A DNA stretch of 64,000 nucleotides. Origin: Symbiodinium microadriaticum. Its lineage: Eukaryota > Sar > Dinophyceae > Suessiales > Symbiodiniaceae. Made by a program: the position numbers and the translations under genes. The DNA lies in NCBI GenBank assembly GCA_001939145.1, contig LSRX01000485.1:157753-221752 (forward strand). The letters run 5' to 3'. Positions 1-10,747 of the stretch are shown piece by piece. Each line of letters opens with the position of its first letter. The stretch's first letter is position 1. The notes under the pieces are model-generated. The model had not been told where the DNA came from. It ran no database searches and saw nothing but the letters and a program-made list of their open reading frames with translations.

Positions 1-464
1 CCAGGTTCACAGTCCTCGCAGCGGATCGAGTCTGTTGTCGCCCGCGCGACGTCGGAAAGGAAAAAGGATGATCCCCCATACATACAATAAAATAAATAAG
101 CTCGGTACCTCCCCCAAGGATCATCTCAGAGGTCTCCCCAGTATTTGGGGTGCCCCGGTCTGCTCACAAATGAGGCTCTGCAAAAGCTCCATCCGAACGT
201 CTATGTCGTGCCGAATCCCAAAAGAGCACCCAAGCAGGAACAAGCTAGAACTGACCTGTCAAACATAAACAAAACAAGGTTTCTGAGGCACTGACAAGCG
301 CTTGGACGGTACGAAGGTGGGTTTTCCCAAAGTTTAGGTTCCCCCGGAAACAAATTAAGCAAGGACTCCCCGAACGTGAAGGAACTATTGGAAGCGATTA
401 TGCGATGCAACGGCCGGCGTAGACTCAAGGCTGCATGTCCCCTCCTCTCAATTCTTTGTACACT

Positions 465-2070
465 TCAGCGGGCACTCAAGTGTCGACGGCGACGAAGCGG
501 TGGTCGGTCTTTCTTGTGTTCTCTTGCACGGCGTACTTTGCCTTCCCCCACTTTGTGCTGAAACTTCTCCCCCAGGTCCATGAAGGCAGCGACTCTCTTC
601 ATCCTTGTTGTCAAACTTTCCAGCGGCTTCTCCTCCCCCAGCGCTTTGGAAACTCTTTTGACTTTGGCGGTAAGAGTCCCCCGCGCAGCTTCGCCCGTTT
701 TCGCTGGAGGGAGCTTGACTGTCAACCCGCCCACTCGCAAGGTACGGCGCCTGTCTTCTTGTTGGCTACGAAGTCGTTGCCCAAGCTTTTCCCCCGCCGT
801 CTTTGCTTGTTGCGAGGCTGGGCGGATGGTCGCCCCGCTCTCAATTTCGATGTCGAGGAGGTCGTCCCCCGCTTGACTTCTCTCCGTTGGGGCTGGAGCT
901 CCCCCGCTTTGCTTGAGCTCGCCCATCACTTGTTGAACCAGTTCATCTTGATCAAGTGGCGGCTCCCCCTGTGCACTGGTACAGGGGCCCTCCCCCCGTG
1001 GCTTCCTCTGCTTCTTTCTTTCCTGCAGCTGATGCTTCTGAAGTGCTCGGAGAGGCAGGCATCCCCCATTCTTTGCGGATATCTGATACTGTCATGTTGT
1101 GGAATATTGTGGCAAAGGTAGTGGCGCTCGGCCACGTGTGTTTGATCCCCTCCACGATCTCATCTGCAGAGGGCTGGTCCCCCGAGGTGTCGTCTAGGTC
1201 GACCAGGAGCTCCGGGGTAGTGGGCTGTCGCATCCCTTCTGGTCCAGGAATGTCCCGCCATTCCCCCTGATGTTGGCTTTCAACATCGATAAGCGGCGGT
1301 GTTACCGCGGCCTCATCACTTCTGGCATCCCAATCGATTTCCTCCTTGACGGCGATCTCGGCATTCCCCCCTACAGACTGGCTTTCTCGCTCCCCCCCGG
1401 CTGGGGTTCTTTTTTCTCCTTCGTCCTTGGTGGCTGCTGGCTCATCGGTCTTCTTCTGCGTTGTTCCCATGTCTGTCTGCTCCCCCCGGAAGGGAAATGG
1501 CTGGCTTGGATGCCATGATTTTGGCCACCGTGGCAGCCGGCACCCCCAGTTTGTCTTGCCAACGCACCTTGCATGCTGCCCACATTTCGACGGCCAGGAG
1601 CGGGTCCGCACGCAGCTGATCCAGCGCCATCTGGAGGTGCGTCCCCCCGCTGAGCGTGCCGACCGCCATCAAAGCACTATATGCAATTGTTAAACAATGC
1701 GTCGGCAATGTCCTCTCTCTTCTGCTCCCCCAAGGCTCGGAGCTTATCCCCCACTCTTGCCGAGGCCATAGATGTGAGGCGGTTCTGTGAGAGGTTCCAC
1801 AGGAGGGTCGTCGGCATGCCATGGGCGTTCGTAGAGCTCTCTGCACATCCTCCTCACGATCTGTCTTTGCTTGCTCGTCCCCCTGATGGGGTTGTCTGCG
1901 GGAGGGCTCGAGGAGGTTGAAGAGTTCTCCCCCTCACTGGCACTGATTGCGCCTTTCTCCCCCTCTATGGCAGGATTCACTTTGTCCGGAACTGAAGAGG
2001 AAGGCTCTCCCCCCTGGGTGGCGTCTGCCAGTCTTCCAGTTTCCGAGGAGGCATCTCCGCGGTCGGCCAT
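465..2070 (-). pseudogene. Frameshifted coding-like region downstream of the RT
   Basis: On the minus strand several overlapping frames carry protein-like sequence that reads on only by changing frame: a Ser/Glu-rich start (from 2070), a segment ending at about 1680, a helical Ala/Leu-rich segment (about 1690-1450), an acidic segment (about 1450-952) and a basic segment (929-465). Some frame changes fall next to runs of five to seven G on this strand; near 1750 one frame stops at GGGGGATAA while the next frame continues in coding style. I recognise no domain. It lies just 3' of the reverse transcriptase on the same strand, so it may be a downstream part of that element or a separate ORF1-like fragment. 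Dense GGGGGA motifs mark it as part of the same block. Alternatively it is non-coding with chance open frames. Confidence 0.35.
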
Positions 2071-2385
2071 TGGGGGCCTTGTTTTGGCCGCCTCCTTTCT
2101 GGCACTGCTGTTTTTCTAAGAAGAAACGGCTGCGGGGCGCAAGCTTGTGGCTGCACAGCAAGACGACCTGGCTTCAATGGACTGCAAGTGAATTCCCCAT
2201 GCTGCTGTAGATCTTGCTCTCTCCCCCTCATCTGGTAGTAGGTCACGGACACGTTCGATTTGTAGGTCACGAGTAGGAAGATGGGGTACATGGATGGCAT
2301 CTGGTGGGTCTCCTCTATGGTAAGGTGATGTAGAGTGGAAGTACCGGTTGAAAACGGGGAATGGAGGCGGGGGAAATCCGCCGTC

Positions 2386-4380
2386 TCAGTTGAAGCTGTC
2401 ATTCGCGAGCCTCCCCCTCCATCCCTCCTCCCTTGCTGTAGCTGTCGGTGTGAGGTTGTCGAGTTTTGGCTGTCGCCCTGTTGCCCAGGGGACGTCATGT
2501 TGTTCGACAAAGGCTTGCGTAAGAGATCGCCACCGCTCTCTGTTTTGTGCATTCTGCATCCAATCATTCCCCCCGGTTTTGCTGAGAGCTCTTTCCACGT
2601 CAAGGTTGCTGTTAAACCTGTGTCTATGCTTCACCCCCCTGTTTCCCATGCTCTGCTGTCTTCTCCACCATGTTAGGTCTTTCCATGAAATCATGGCTTG
2701 AACTTCTTCTCCCCCTCGGACCAGGTGTCCCCAGAAGGTCCAGATGCGTTCCAGTGTGAAGCTGCTCCACCTGGTGGTGCGTTGCTTGTGTAGTTGCACC
2801 CTGGCTTGTCTAAGGCTGCGTTTGTTCCACTCTGCCCAGGCTTCCCCCGGTTTTTTGTTGATGTGGAGCATTTGTCTGAGGTGATCCATCTGCATGTGGT
2901 TGGCTTGCTTGAGAAGTGTGTCGTGTACTGGCCATGTCTCCCCCCCCCAAAGTGCAGCGTTGCGCACGAGTGCGTTGTAGGCCGTTAGTCTTTTCCGAAT
3001 GTCGGTGCGGGCGCACAAAATATCTCTGTGTTGTCTGAAAGATGCTCGGCCTCGGCGACAAGGTTGGGGATTGCTTCCCCGAATGTCAGGGGAGATCCCA
3101 AGACTGTGATTGTGCTGCCATAAGGAAGGCATGCCACCCCCGCTCCCCCAATGTTGAAGGTTCCCCCTCCTGCGTCCTCGCTGTAGATGATGGCCGTCTT
3201 CTTGGGGTTAATGGCTAGGCCGTGCGAGGCCAGTTGTGTTTCCAGCGCTGTCAAGGTCGCCTGGAGGTGTTTTTTGTCGTGTGACCAGAGGTACGTGTCG
3301 TCCATGTATGCCCCCCCCTGTTCAGGTGGCGGCGGGCCTCGTGCGTTCCCCAGCATATGGGCTGTTTGGGAGACTGCTTTGTCGAGCGCCTCTGCAGTAA
3401 GTGCTGCAAACACCACTGGGGAGTCAGGAGAGCCCTGTCGAACTCCGTTTGTTTGCTCGACAAATGTGACGTGATCCCCCGTGGCAATGTGAAGGGACCG
3501 TGCCTGGAGTAGGGATGTCCAGAGGCGCGCCTCCCATGGTTGGGCCATGTTGTGATCTGGGTGGTTATCCCCCTGGTCCTTCTCATCTATCCCCCCGACT
3601 TTGCGCGCGATGAGTTGTGCCACGCTGACCTGGCTCACTGAGTCAAACGCCTTTTGAATATTCAGCTTCACAATCCAGGTAGCAACGCCCCAATCTTTTG
3701 CCATCCTAACGACTCTGCGGAGAATTGCAAGTAGTTCCACCCCTTGCCGTCTTGTCCGCGACCACTGCAGTCTCCCCCCTTGTTGGAGTTGAGCTCCCCC
3801 TCTGCCAAGCAGGAGTTGTGCAAGGAGTTTGAGCATGGTGGAACTCAAGGTGATGGGTCTGCAGCCCCCCCAGTGGGTCGGTTCCGCGATCTTGGGTAGA
3901 AGGACTGTGAGTCCCTTGCCGACCGACGAGTGGATCGCCCCTTTATAGAGCATGTCGTTGAGCTCGGATAGGATGATGTGTTCCCACTGCGGGTGCTGTA
4001 ACATGGCCTGCATTGCTTCATGTGAGATACCGTCTGGGCCGCAGCTTTTGTTTTTTGCCCACCGTGCTACTGCTGCGTTCACTTCCCCCGGTGTGAATGG
4101 TCGCCACGGGGTGCGTTTGCACAGGTGTTCGAGACCTCTGCGGATCTGCTGCATCTCCTCTTCCACCGCGGCTGTTGGGACCTTGTTGAAGATCCCCCTG
4201 AAGTGCTTGCGCAGTTGCGCCTCCCAGTCCCCGGGGTCGAGGAGGGGGAGTTGCCAACCTTGCTTGCGTTGTTTGTGTTGTTGGACGCTACGGAAGGCTC
4301 CCCAACTGAGCTGTGATGCTTCCTCGGCTTTCTGCCGAAGCCACTGTTTTTTCTCTGCCGCCTTTTGAATCTGGGGCTGG
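2386..4380 (-). pseudogene. LINE-like reverse transcriptase (RT), 5'-truncated, one frameshift
   Basis: Non-LTR retrotransposon RT. The first long frame (4166-2985) holds the RT core in order: an NKSCGPDGISHEA fingers motif, RPITLSS, KLNIQKAFDSVS (motif A), NGVRQGSPDSP (motif B), the catalytic AYMDDTYLW box (motif C) and a thumb with VLGSPLTF. The frame then changes near 3010-3060 and continues to 2386 with the post-RT region typical of these elements (NAALWGGETW, WTFWGHLVRGGEE, a C-terminal NRERWRSLTQAF). Upstream, in-frame sequence can be followed to about 4380 (linker containing KKQWLRQKAEEASQ), where a GGGCT-type simple repeat begins; no APE endonuclease is present. The element is therefore 5'-truncated and broken by at least one frameshift, so not active as it stands. 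The RT identification is firm; family placement is inference. Confidence 0.93.
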
Positions 4381-4418
4381 GCTGGCCTGGGCTGGGCGGG
4401 CTGGGCTGGGCTGGGGAC
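4374..4418. repeat. GGGCT-type simple repeat at the RT 5' junction
   Basis: Degenerate GGCTG/GGGCT pentamer repeats lie exactly where RT coding similarity stops, marking the truncation or junction point. Confidence 0.7.
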
Positions 4419-4448
4419 TGGAACAAAGCCAGCTGCTTACTCGACGTA

Positions 4449-4449
4449 G

Positions 4450-4479
<30 letters not shown>
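4449..4479. repeat. (CT)n microsatellite
   Basis: About 14 CT dinucleotides just outside the RT truncation point. It separates the GGGGGA-rich block on the left from sequence lacking that signature on the right. Confidence 0.9.
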
Positions 4480-4484
<5 letters not shown>

Positions 4485-5616
4485 AAGCACCCCGGCTCGA
4501 ACCGGCTCTACTAGCAGAGCTTGTACATACTGCCGGGACCCGCATGCCATGGCTTTTTCTGAGAATGTAGAGAGCATCATGCCGGCGCTGAGCGTTTTGC
4601 TCTGCCAGCACCACCAGTTGATCGTATTTGCTGGGAGGAGGAGGGCGCCTGCGTGGTCTGCGCCTCGGCTCCATGTGGAGTAATACACGTTGCTCTGCTG
4701 CCTTGCTGCCAGTGCAGTCCGTATCCTGTGGGTCATCCCTGTGCAGCACGGATACATCTGTGCCGGACTCCCAAGCGGGGCCGCTGTCCTGACGGGACTC
4801 GAGCCCCAACCAGTAACTACCGATCTTGTTGTGCTCCTTATAGCACGGCTGGGTCCATCAGGCAGCTTGCCGGTAGAGTCGAGGGAATCACTGGACTCAA
4901 ACTGCAGTGTATGACCAGATTCAACATTGCCAGCGGCCCCTCCATGGGTGCTGGCCTTGACCGTGCCCCCGAGGCAGTTCAGCAGCCCCGTGCAGTGGAC
5001 TCCAGTTTGGACTTGCACGCCATGGACTAGCCTGTTAATGGCTACTTGCGGCCCCGGCATAGGGAGCTGGCATCGCCTTCCTACACCGCACCTAGGCAGA
5101 GGGCGCGCTGCCCGCCAGGCCTCTTGCGATGCCACAGACAAGCGGCTCCCTTGGAGGATGCCGGTCCGAGCCGAGCCCGGTCCCAAGTCCGGGCCTCGCT
5201 TTTGTGATCCCTCCTTTCAGGTCCCCCGCCGGGAGAGGGGTTGTGAGGGTTGTCGGATACCTTGCCTCAAGTCAAGCGATCTTAGTGCTCCGACAGCAAG
5301 TGCTCATAACAGCGAAGCTGAGAGGTAGGTACTCTATTTTTCTGTTCGGCGTTATCGCAGCCTCACCCTGCTGTACCTGGTACACTGGTCAGTCTGCTGA
5401 GGTTCAGGTGCTCTATCGTCGGTCTGCGCTTCACGATCAACATGCACCGTCCCCCGAGGCCAGCACACTTCCTTCTTGTCAGTCCGCCTTTGCACTGTAC
5501 TGGTGGAAATGGCATGTCTCTGCTTCAGTGCCAGTCTCGGTCCGTTCCTGCCATTTTCCGCGGTGGGCTCTCTATGTGCATACGGTACCTAGCTTCTCGA
5601 CTCTGCCTTCCCAAAC
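4480..5616. other. Unassigned stretch between the two mobile blocks
   Basis: Open frames exist on both strands (minus 5186-4437; plus from 5129) but none has recognisable domain content or convincing composition. The TCCCCC signature of the left block is absent. It could be the 5' leader of the plus-strand element. Confidence 0.4.
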
Positions 5617-6058
5617 ATGTCAGACGAGGAGGCACGGGATCGAGGTACCTCCGCGGCCTGGGCATCGGATCGGCCTCGGGGTGTCAGTGGTTCCAGACGA
5701 GCGTCCATGCGATCTCGCTCCCGCTGAATCGGCACCCGTGGCTGTGCGCTTGGCTGCTTCGGCCCTCTCTGAGGTGCCGTCGCTTCGTCCAGTTGCTCCC
5801 TCGTCGGGGCGCTCTTTGGTGGACGTCCCTTTTGCTGAAGCTTGGCGGCTCATTCAGGGAGGTGAGCCGGCAGACGAGGTGGCCCAACACTATCGGGAGG
5901 GCATTACGCCCGATGAAGCCTCTTCGAGAGCTTTTCAAGCCCTGCTTCGGCCACCTTCGGGTGAGCCGGCACCTCAGGCGCGCGCAAGGATCATTGATGT
6001 TGACGTCCACGGTGATGGAGTCTATATCTCGCTGTTCATACGCTTTGCACGTAGCTAG
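5617..6058 (+). pseudogene. N-terminal coding segment of the composite element
   Basis: An ATG at 5617 opens an acidic, Arg/Ser-rich segment beginning MSDEEARDRG that stops at about 5727. Coding-like sequence continues one frame over (SALSEVPSLRP...FAEAWRLIQGGEPADEV) to 6058, implying a frameshift near 5720. No domain recognised. Its position upstream of the Tpt1-like domain and its composition suggest the start of the element's protein. A second short open segment starts at 6635 (MGRVHYRPDG) and stops at 6730, just before the next large frame. Confidence 0.4.
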
Positions 6059-6744
6059 GCAGGCTAGCTGCAGGACGGGCTGGACTATCAGGAAAACACC
6101 TATACTGTGTCAGTACTGCTGCCTGCAGCTCTCGCCGATAGTGCTTGGGCAATCTGCTGGTTGCTCAGTGTCTGCACAAGCGCTTGGGATCTGCATGCCA
6201 GGCGTTTGTGCATTCGGGCTCCTGCCTCAGTCGGCCCCCTCGGGGAGCCGTTTGTTATTTGCCAGCATCTACTCACAAGAGTTACACGTCACACCTGAGC
6301 AGGGACCGTCCCGGCGCCTTTGGCTCTCTCGCTGGGCTCTACGCAACTGGCCTCACAGCTGGGCGCTTACGATGCAGCTGCATGCTTACATGGGAGGTGC
6401 TGCAAGGTTCATGTCTCCATCACGAGCTGTCCGTCGCTCTTGCCATCTCTTGCATTCAGCATCCGCGCATTTTGGCATCATTACTTTCACTCTGCCAGGC
6501 ATGCCAGGGACCCGACACCACCCATGGAAACACACCCAGCCCTGCCAAATCCTACTCAGATATCCAGGCGCTGACTACCTACAACTGCCTCGGCCATCCC
6601 CCTAGATTCTATTAGGCATCCGCTTTCTTCTCCCATGGGTCGTGTGCACTATCGGCCAGACGGCACTAGGCGCAGAACAAGTGGAGAATTGGCAGCCAGG
6701 GCCGAGAAGAAGGCCCGGCGTGAGCTCTAGTTCGCACGAGAGAG

Positions 6745-8577
6745 ATGCGTACCCATGGGGCCAGAGCTGAAGAGATTCTTTATGCCATTCAACAGGATGC
6801 TAAGCAGCGCTACACGTTGAGGCACTTCGATGGAATCCCCTGGGTTCGTGCAGCCCAGGGTCACTCGCAGGCGGTGCGTAAGGATCTTGTTATGAGGAGA
6901 CTTCACCGCCAGGAGCTCCCTCCATATTTGTACCATGGAACTCGTGCTGGGAATTACAGGTCCATCCTGCGAAGCGGGCTCCTTGCAGATATTCACCTGG
7001 TGGAGCATTTGCCAGATTCTGGCCGGAGAGTCCTCTCTGGATGGCGGTCCAATTGTGAGCTGGCGATTCAGGTGACCCCCCAAGCAGCCTCCTCCAGTGG
7101 GTGCACTTTCTATTGCAGTGACAATGCAGTGTATCTCACGGAAGGAGTGCGCGGAGCCATTGCGCCTCAGTTCATATCCGCTGTGGTTATTCTCCAATCC
7201 GGAGAAATCATTACCTCGCCTAGGGCTGGCACGGCCCCCACAGGGGAAGCCGTTGCAGCGGGGCTCCGCAGAGCACGTGAAGCGCGTGGTGATTGCATGT
7301 GTGCAGCGTTTGTTGCTCTGTTCTGCCATCGGCCACTGCTTACTCTTGTTCCTTATTGGTGCGCCCAGGCTGCGGCTGAAACCCTCGTGTGGTACCCTCA
7401 GCTTTCTGAGCAGGTGAGGCTACCCACGCTCGATTCACTCAGGTGCACAGTCGTGGGCGATTTGCCTCGTGGCCGAGTTCCCCGAGCATTGAGACCCACC
7501 GTCGGATGGCCGATGGACTGGCCGGCAGGACCCTTACAGTTTGCCTCAGTCAGCACCTGCACCCTGCATGCTGCTGTTCGAGCATCTCCGTTTTGCCTCT
7601 GTCACTTCCTTCCTGGCCGTCTTGTCTCAAAACTGGATTGTGTAGTGCCCTGGCGGCTGCTCGGGGGTGCTCCTAGGACAACGGCCCCTCTGGGTGCCGC
7701 TAGCTCTCACATGTCGTACACGCCGCATTCCGAGGATTCTCTCCTGTGGTTGTTAGGTGATGAGGAATCAGAGGACTTCCGACCACCACCGTCACCGATT
7801 GCACCACCTGTGTCGACTGCACCCGCCAGAGAGAATCCTGCTCGAGGCACCCCTGTTGGCAGCTTGCTCGGCAGGGCGCTTCGCAGAGGGCAATACGCCC
7901 CAGAAATTCTTCGTGTTCTGGAGCAGGGCTTGGATCCGGACAGGTCGGCAGCAACTACCACCCGCAACGACTCTGATGCTGCCGATGTCTCGACTACCTT
8001 GCCTAGAGTAGCCGCCACGGCCCTCGTCGAGGAGCCGACGGACGCTATACCTGCTCCGCATGCACCCGGCAAGCCTTCACAAGTGAATTGGGCAGACAAT
8101 GAGGCGTTTCATTTTAATCCCGAGGCCCACTGTCTTTCCACAGTCCCCTCGGCTTCCCCCCATCCTGAAGGGATGCAGTATGGCCCCGCTCGACGTTCCA
8201 GTCGGGCTTGTGCGAAGATGCTTGTCAGAGCGGGACACAGATGCCCCACATGTTTCTGCTTGACCTCGCTTTGCCGCTGTCGCCGTGAAAGAGTCATTTC
8301 TTGTCTCTGCTCTGGGCCGGGTGGCCACGCTGCTCGTTCTCATCAAGGACCTGCTCACATATCACTCTGTGCTTCTCAGGTTGTTGCGTTCTTCTTCCAC
8401 TTCCGGTGGCGCCTCTGCTTGTCAGCTGTGCTAAGATGTCTGTCAAAAATCCCGACCCGACCCCCCCCGGATGGCAACACCCGCATCCTTGCCAGTGGCA
8501 GGTCTTATATCGATCTTACTCGAGGAGGCAAAGGAGACTCTCCCGCCGAGCAGGCGCAAGCCGGCCCCTGCCCTTAG
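6745..8577 (+). CDS. Tpt1/KptA-like RNA 2'-phosphotransferase domain protein
   Basis: A 610-residue open frame. Residues about 1-165 match the Tpt1/KptA fold: KQRYTLRHFDGIPWVRAAQGHS (basic segment plus RAxQGHS), then YLYHGTRAGNYRSILRSGLL (HGT and GL), a DIHLVEHLPDSGRR stretch and DNAVYLTEGVRG near the end. In known enzymes these residues bind NAD+ and the 2'-phosphate that is removed from spliced RNA. The remaining ~440 residues lack a recognised domain; they are Pro/Ser/Ala-rich and include a Cys-rich RCPTCFCLTSLCRC patch near 8240-8280. One hairpin of the CGGCCCC family (7232-7252) lies inside the domain. The frame is open upstream of this Met (LVRTRE), so the true start may be earlier and the usual Tpt1 N-terminal winged helix is not clearly present. 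Family call is good; activity is unknown. Confidence 0.75.
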   Translation: MRTHGARAEEILYAIQQDAKQRYTLRHFDGIPWVRAAQGHSQAVRKDLVMRRLHRQELPPYLYHGTRAGNYRSILRSGLLADIHLVEHLPDSGRRVLSGWRSNCELAIQVTPQAASSSGCTFYCSDNAVYLTEGVRGAIAPQFISAVVILQSGEIITSPRAGTAPTGEAVAAGLRRAREARGDCMCAAFVALFCHRPLLTLVPYWCAQAAAETLVWYPQLSEQVRLPTLDSLRCTVVGDLPRGRVPRALRPTVGWPMDWPAGPLQFASVSTCTLHAAVRASPFCLCHFLPGRLVSKLDCVVPWRLLGGAPRTTAPLGAASSHMSYTPHSEDSLLWLLGDEESEDFRPPPSPIAPPVSTAPARENPARGTPVGSLLGRALRRGQYAPEILRVLEQGLDPDRSAATTTRNDSDAADVSTTLPRVAATALVEEPTDAIPAPHAPGKPSQVNWADNEAFHFNPEAHCLSTVPSASPHPEGMQYGPARRSSRACAKMLVRAGHRCPTCFCLTSLCRCRRERVISCLCSGPGGHAARSHQGPAHISLCASQVVAFFFHFRWRLCLSAVLRCLSKIPTRPPPDGNTRILASGRSYIDLTRGGKGDSPAEQAQAGPCP

Positions 8578-8642
8578 CAGTTGCACAGAGTGTCTTTCAT
8601 TCAGTTTGCCATTGGCTGCACATTCACAGCCCTTTGGCTACC

Positions 8643-9653
8643 ATGAATCCCCATCGTCCGGGGGAGGGCCCCGCCAACATTACCGACCGGATGGATCACG
8701 GCGCCGGACTGCCGCTGAGTGGAGGTGGTGCTGCAAAGCCTGCTGGCCCAGTCGTAGCTGATGCCGGCGCTTCTGCCGGCGTCCTTGTGCCAACCCAGGT
8801 TCCGGTCTCCACGGCCCCCATAGGGGAGCTGTCAGCCTCGGCATTAGCTTCAGCCTCGTCTTCTGCTGCAGCCCCGGCCTCGGCAACTATCTCTGGACCT
8901 GCACATGGCGCCTACCCCGATCGAATGCGGCACCCCGCCACCCAGCATTGCAGCTGGCCCTAAGCCGAGTGGAGATGGGCAACGGACCTGGATGCCCACT
9001 CTCAAAATGAAAGCCCCTCCGCCCAATCTCCTCCAGACTGGGTTGGCCGAGGCAGCGCCCAATGCGCCCCCGCCGGCGCCCCCCCTAAGAGGTCGGCAGA
9101 AGCAGCTACCTTGACAACCGAAGAAGGTCGCGGACAGGAGAAGTCGGTCACGGAGCAGGCACTGATCCCCACGGCGCCCTCTGGGGAGCCGTCACGACTT
9201 GATACGTCACAGCTGCCCCCTGAGCCGCCAGCTCCTCGGAGGTCGAAGAGGAGCAGAACGCAACCTCCTCGACCGATGCCGGCTGCAGACTATGCAAGGA
9301 CGAAATGGACTCAGGTAACCACCTTGGAAAGCATGCTCAGGGACGTTCGAGAAACCGATGTCGCCACTATGTTGAACCTCTTTCAACTTGCAGGACATTA
9401 CACGTCCCAACACGGGCCGTTCCACGACCTCAGGGATTCTCCACTGCGAGACCAGGTATTCGGCCCCAACGGGGAGCCGTTGCCCCTTCCTCCGGTGGGC
9501 AATTGGATACTTGCCCTTGGCGTTTCTCTCCTGGGGCGTGACACCCCAGCAGGTCATGAACTGTTCTCTCGAGTCACTAACCATCAGACTGCAGGAGACC
9601 TAGTCGAAGCATGGGCGCTTCAGCTCTGGCAAAGAGAGTATAGGTCCTTATGA
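8643..9653 (+). pseudogene. Pro/Ala-rich linker segments, frame-shifted
   Basis: Three open pieces: 8643-8963 (Gly/Ala/Pro-rich), 8905-9114 in another frame (Pro-rich) and 9111-9653 (180 residues). The last begins acidic, contains a basic RRSKRSRTQPPRP patch (a possible nuclear-localisation signal) and ends in a more structured region (ADYARTKWTQVTTLESMLRD...GNWILALGVSLLGRD). Hairpins at 8812, 9172 and 9461 are read through as Thr-Ala-Pro-x-Gly-Glu-type peptides. No known domain. It probably links the Tpt1-like domain to the zinc-finger region. Confidence 0.45.
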
Positions 9654-9995
9654 GCTTTCAGGATTTTTCCTGCTCTTGCACAACATCCTGGCAGACGTCC
9701 CGGCTCGACTTTACTCTGCCCTAGGCCAAGAGTGGAGGATCACCTGGAGCGAGTTCCGGAACATCCTGCGGGCATGGATTGGACCCGCCTGCCCCGACGA
9801 TGCTTGCGATTACTCAGGAGCCCGAGGCAGGAGCTGAGCAGAGTCGCTTTGGCCGGCTTTCCGAGACCCTGCGTGCACGCTCCCTCTCGCCGAGTGACGG
9901 CCCCCTTCTGGGGAGCCGAACTGCTTTAATCGACGGTGCCACGGATGCACGAGTCTTTCCCACAATTCTTTTGCCTTACACTTTTCCAGCCTTCC

Positions 9996-10747
9996 NNNNN
10001 NNNNNNNNNNNNNNNNNNNNNNNNNNNNNNNNNNNNNNNNNNNNNNNNNNNNNNNNNNNNNNNNNNNNNNNNNNNNNNNNNNNNNNNNNNNNNNNNNNNN
10101 NNNNNNNNNNNNNNNNNNNNNNNNNNNNNNNNNNNNNNNNNNNNNNNNNNNNNNNNNNNNNNNNNNNNNNNNNNNNNNNNNNNNNNNNNNNNNNNNNNNN
10201 NNNNNNNNNNNNNNNNNNNNNNNNNNNNNNNNNNNNNNNNNNNNNNNNNNNNNNNNNNNNNNNNNNNNNNNNNNNNNNNNNNNNNNNNNNNNNNNNNNNN
10301 NNNNNNNNNNNNNNNNNNNNNNNNNNNNNNNNNNNNNNNNNNNNNNNNNNNNNNNNNNNNNNNNNNNNNNNNNNNNNNNNNNNNNNNNNNNNNNNNNNNN
10401 NNNNNNNNNNNNNNNNNNNNNNNNNNNNNNNNNNNNNNNNNNNNNNNNNNNNNNNNNNNNNNNNNNNNNNNNNNNNNNNNNNNNNNNNNNNNNNNNNNNN
10501 NNNNNNNNNNNNNNNNNNNNNNNNNNNNNNNNNNNNNNNNNNNNNNNNNNNNNNNNNNNNNNNNNNNNNNNNNNNNNNNNNNNNNNNNNNNNNNNNNNNN
10601 NNNNNNNNNNNNNNNNNNNNNNNNNNNNNNNNNNNNNNNNNNNNNNNNNNNNNNNNNNNNNNNNNNNNNNNNNNNNNNNNNNNNNNNNNNNNNNNNNNNN
10701 NNNNNNNNNNNNNNNNNNNNNNNNNNNNNNNNNNNNNNNNNNNNNNN
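9996..10747. other. Assembly gap (752 N)
   Basis: All bases are N. The flanking sequence on both sides belongs to the same plus-strand unit, so any continuity across it is assumed. Confidence 1.

Noticed and set aside
435..1121. 228-residue plus-strand frame opposite the degenerate coding block
   Set aside because: The opposite strand has better coding texture and the same signature as the RT; the plus frame is Cys/Leu/Pro-rich shadow sequence.
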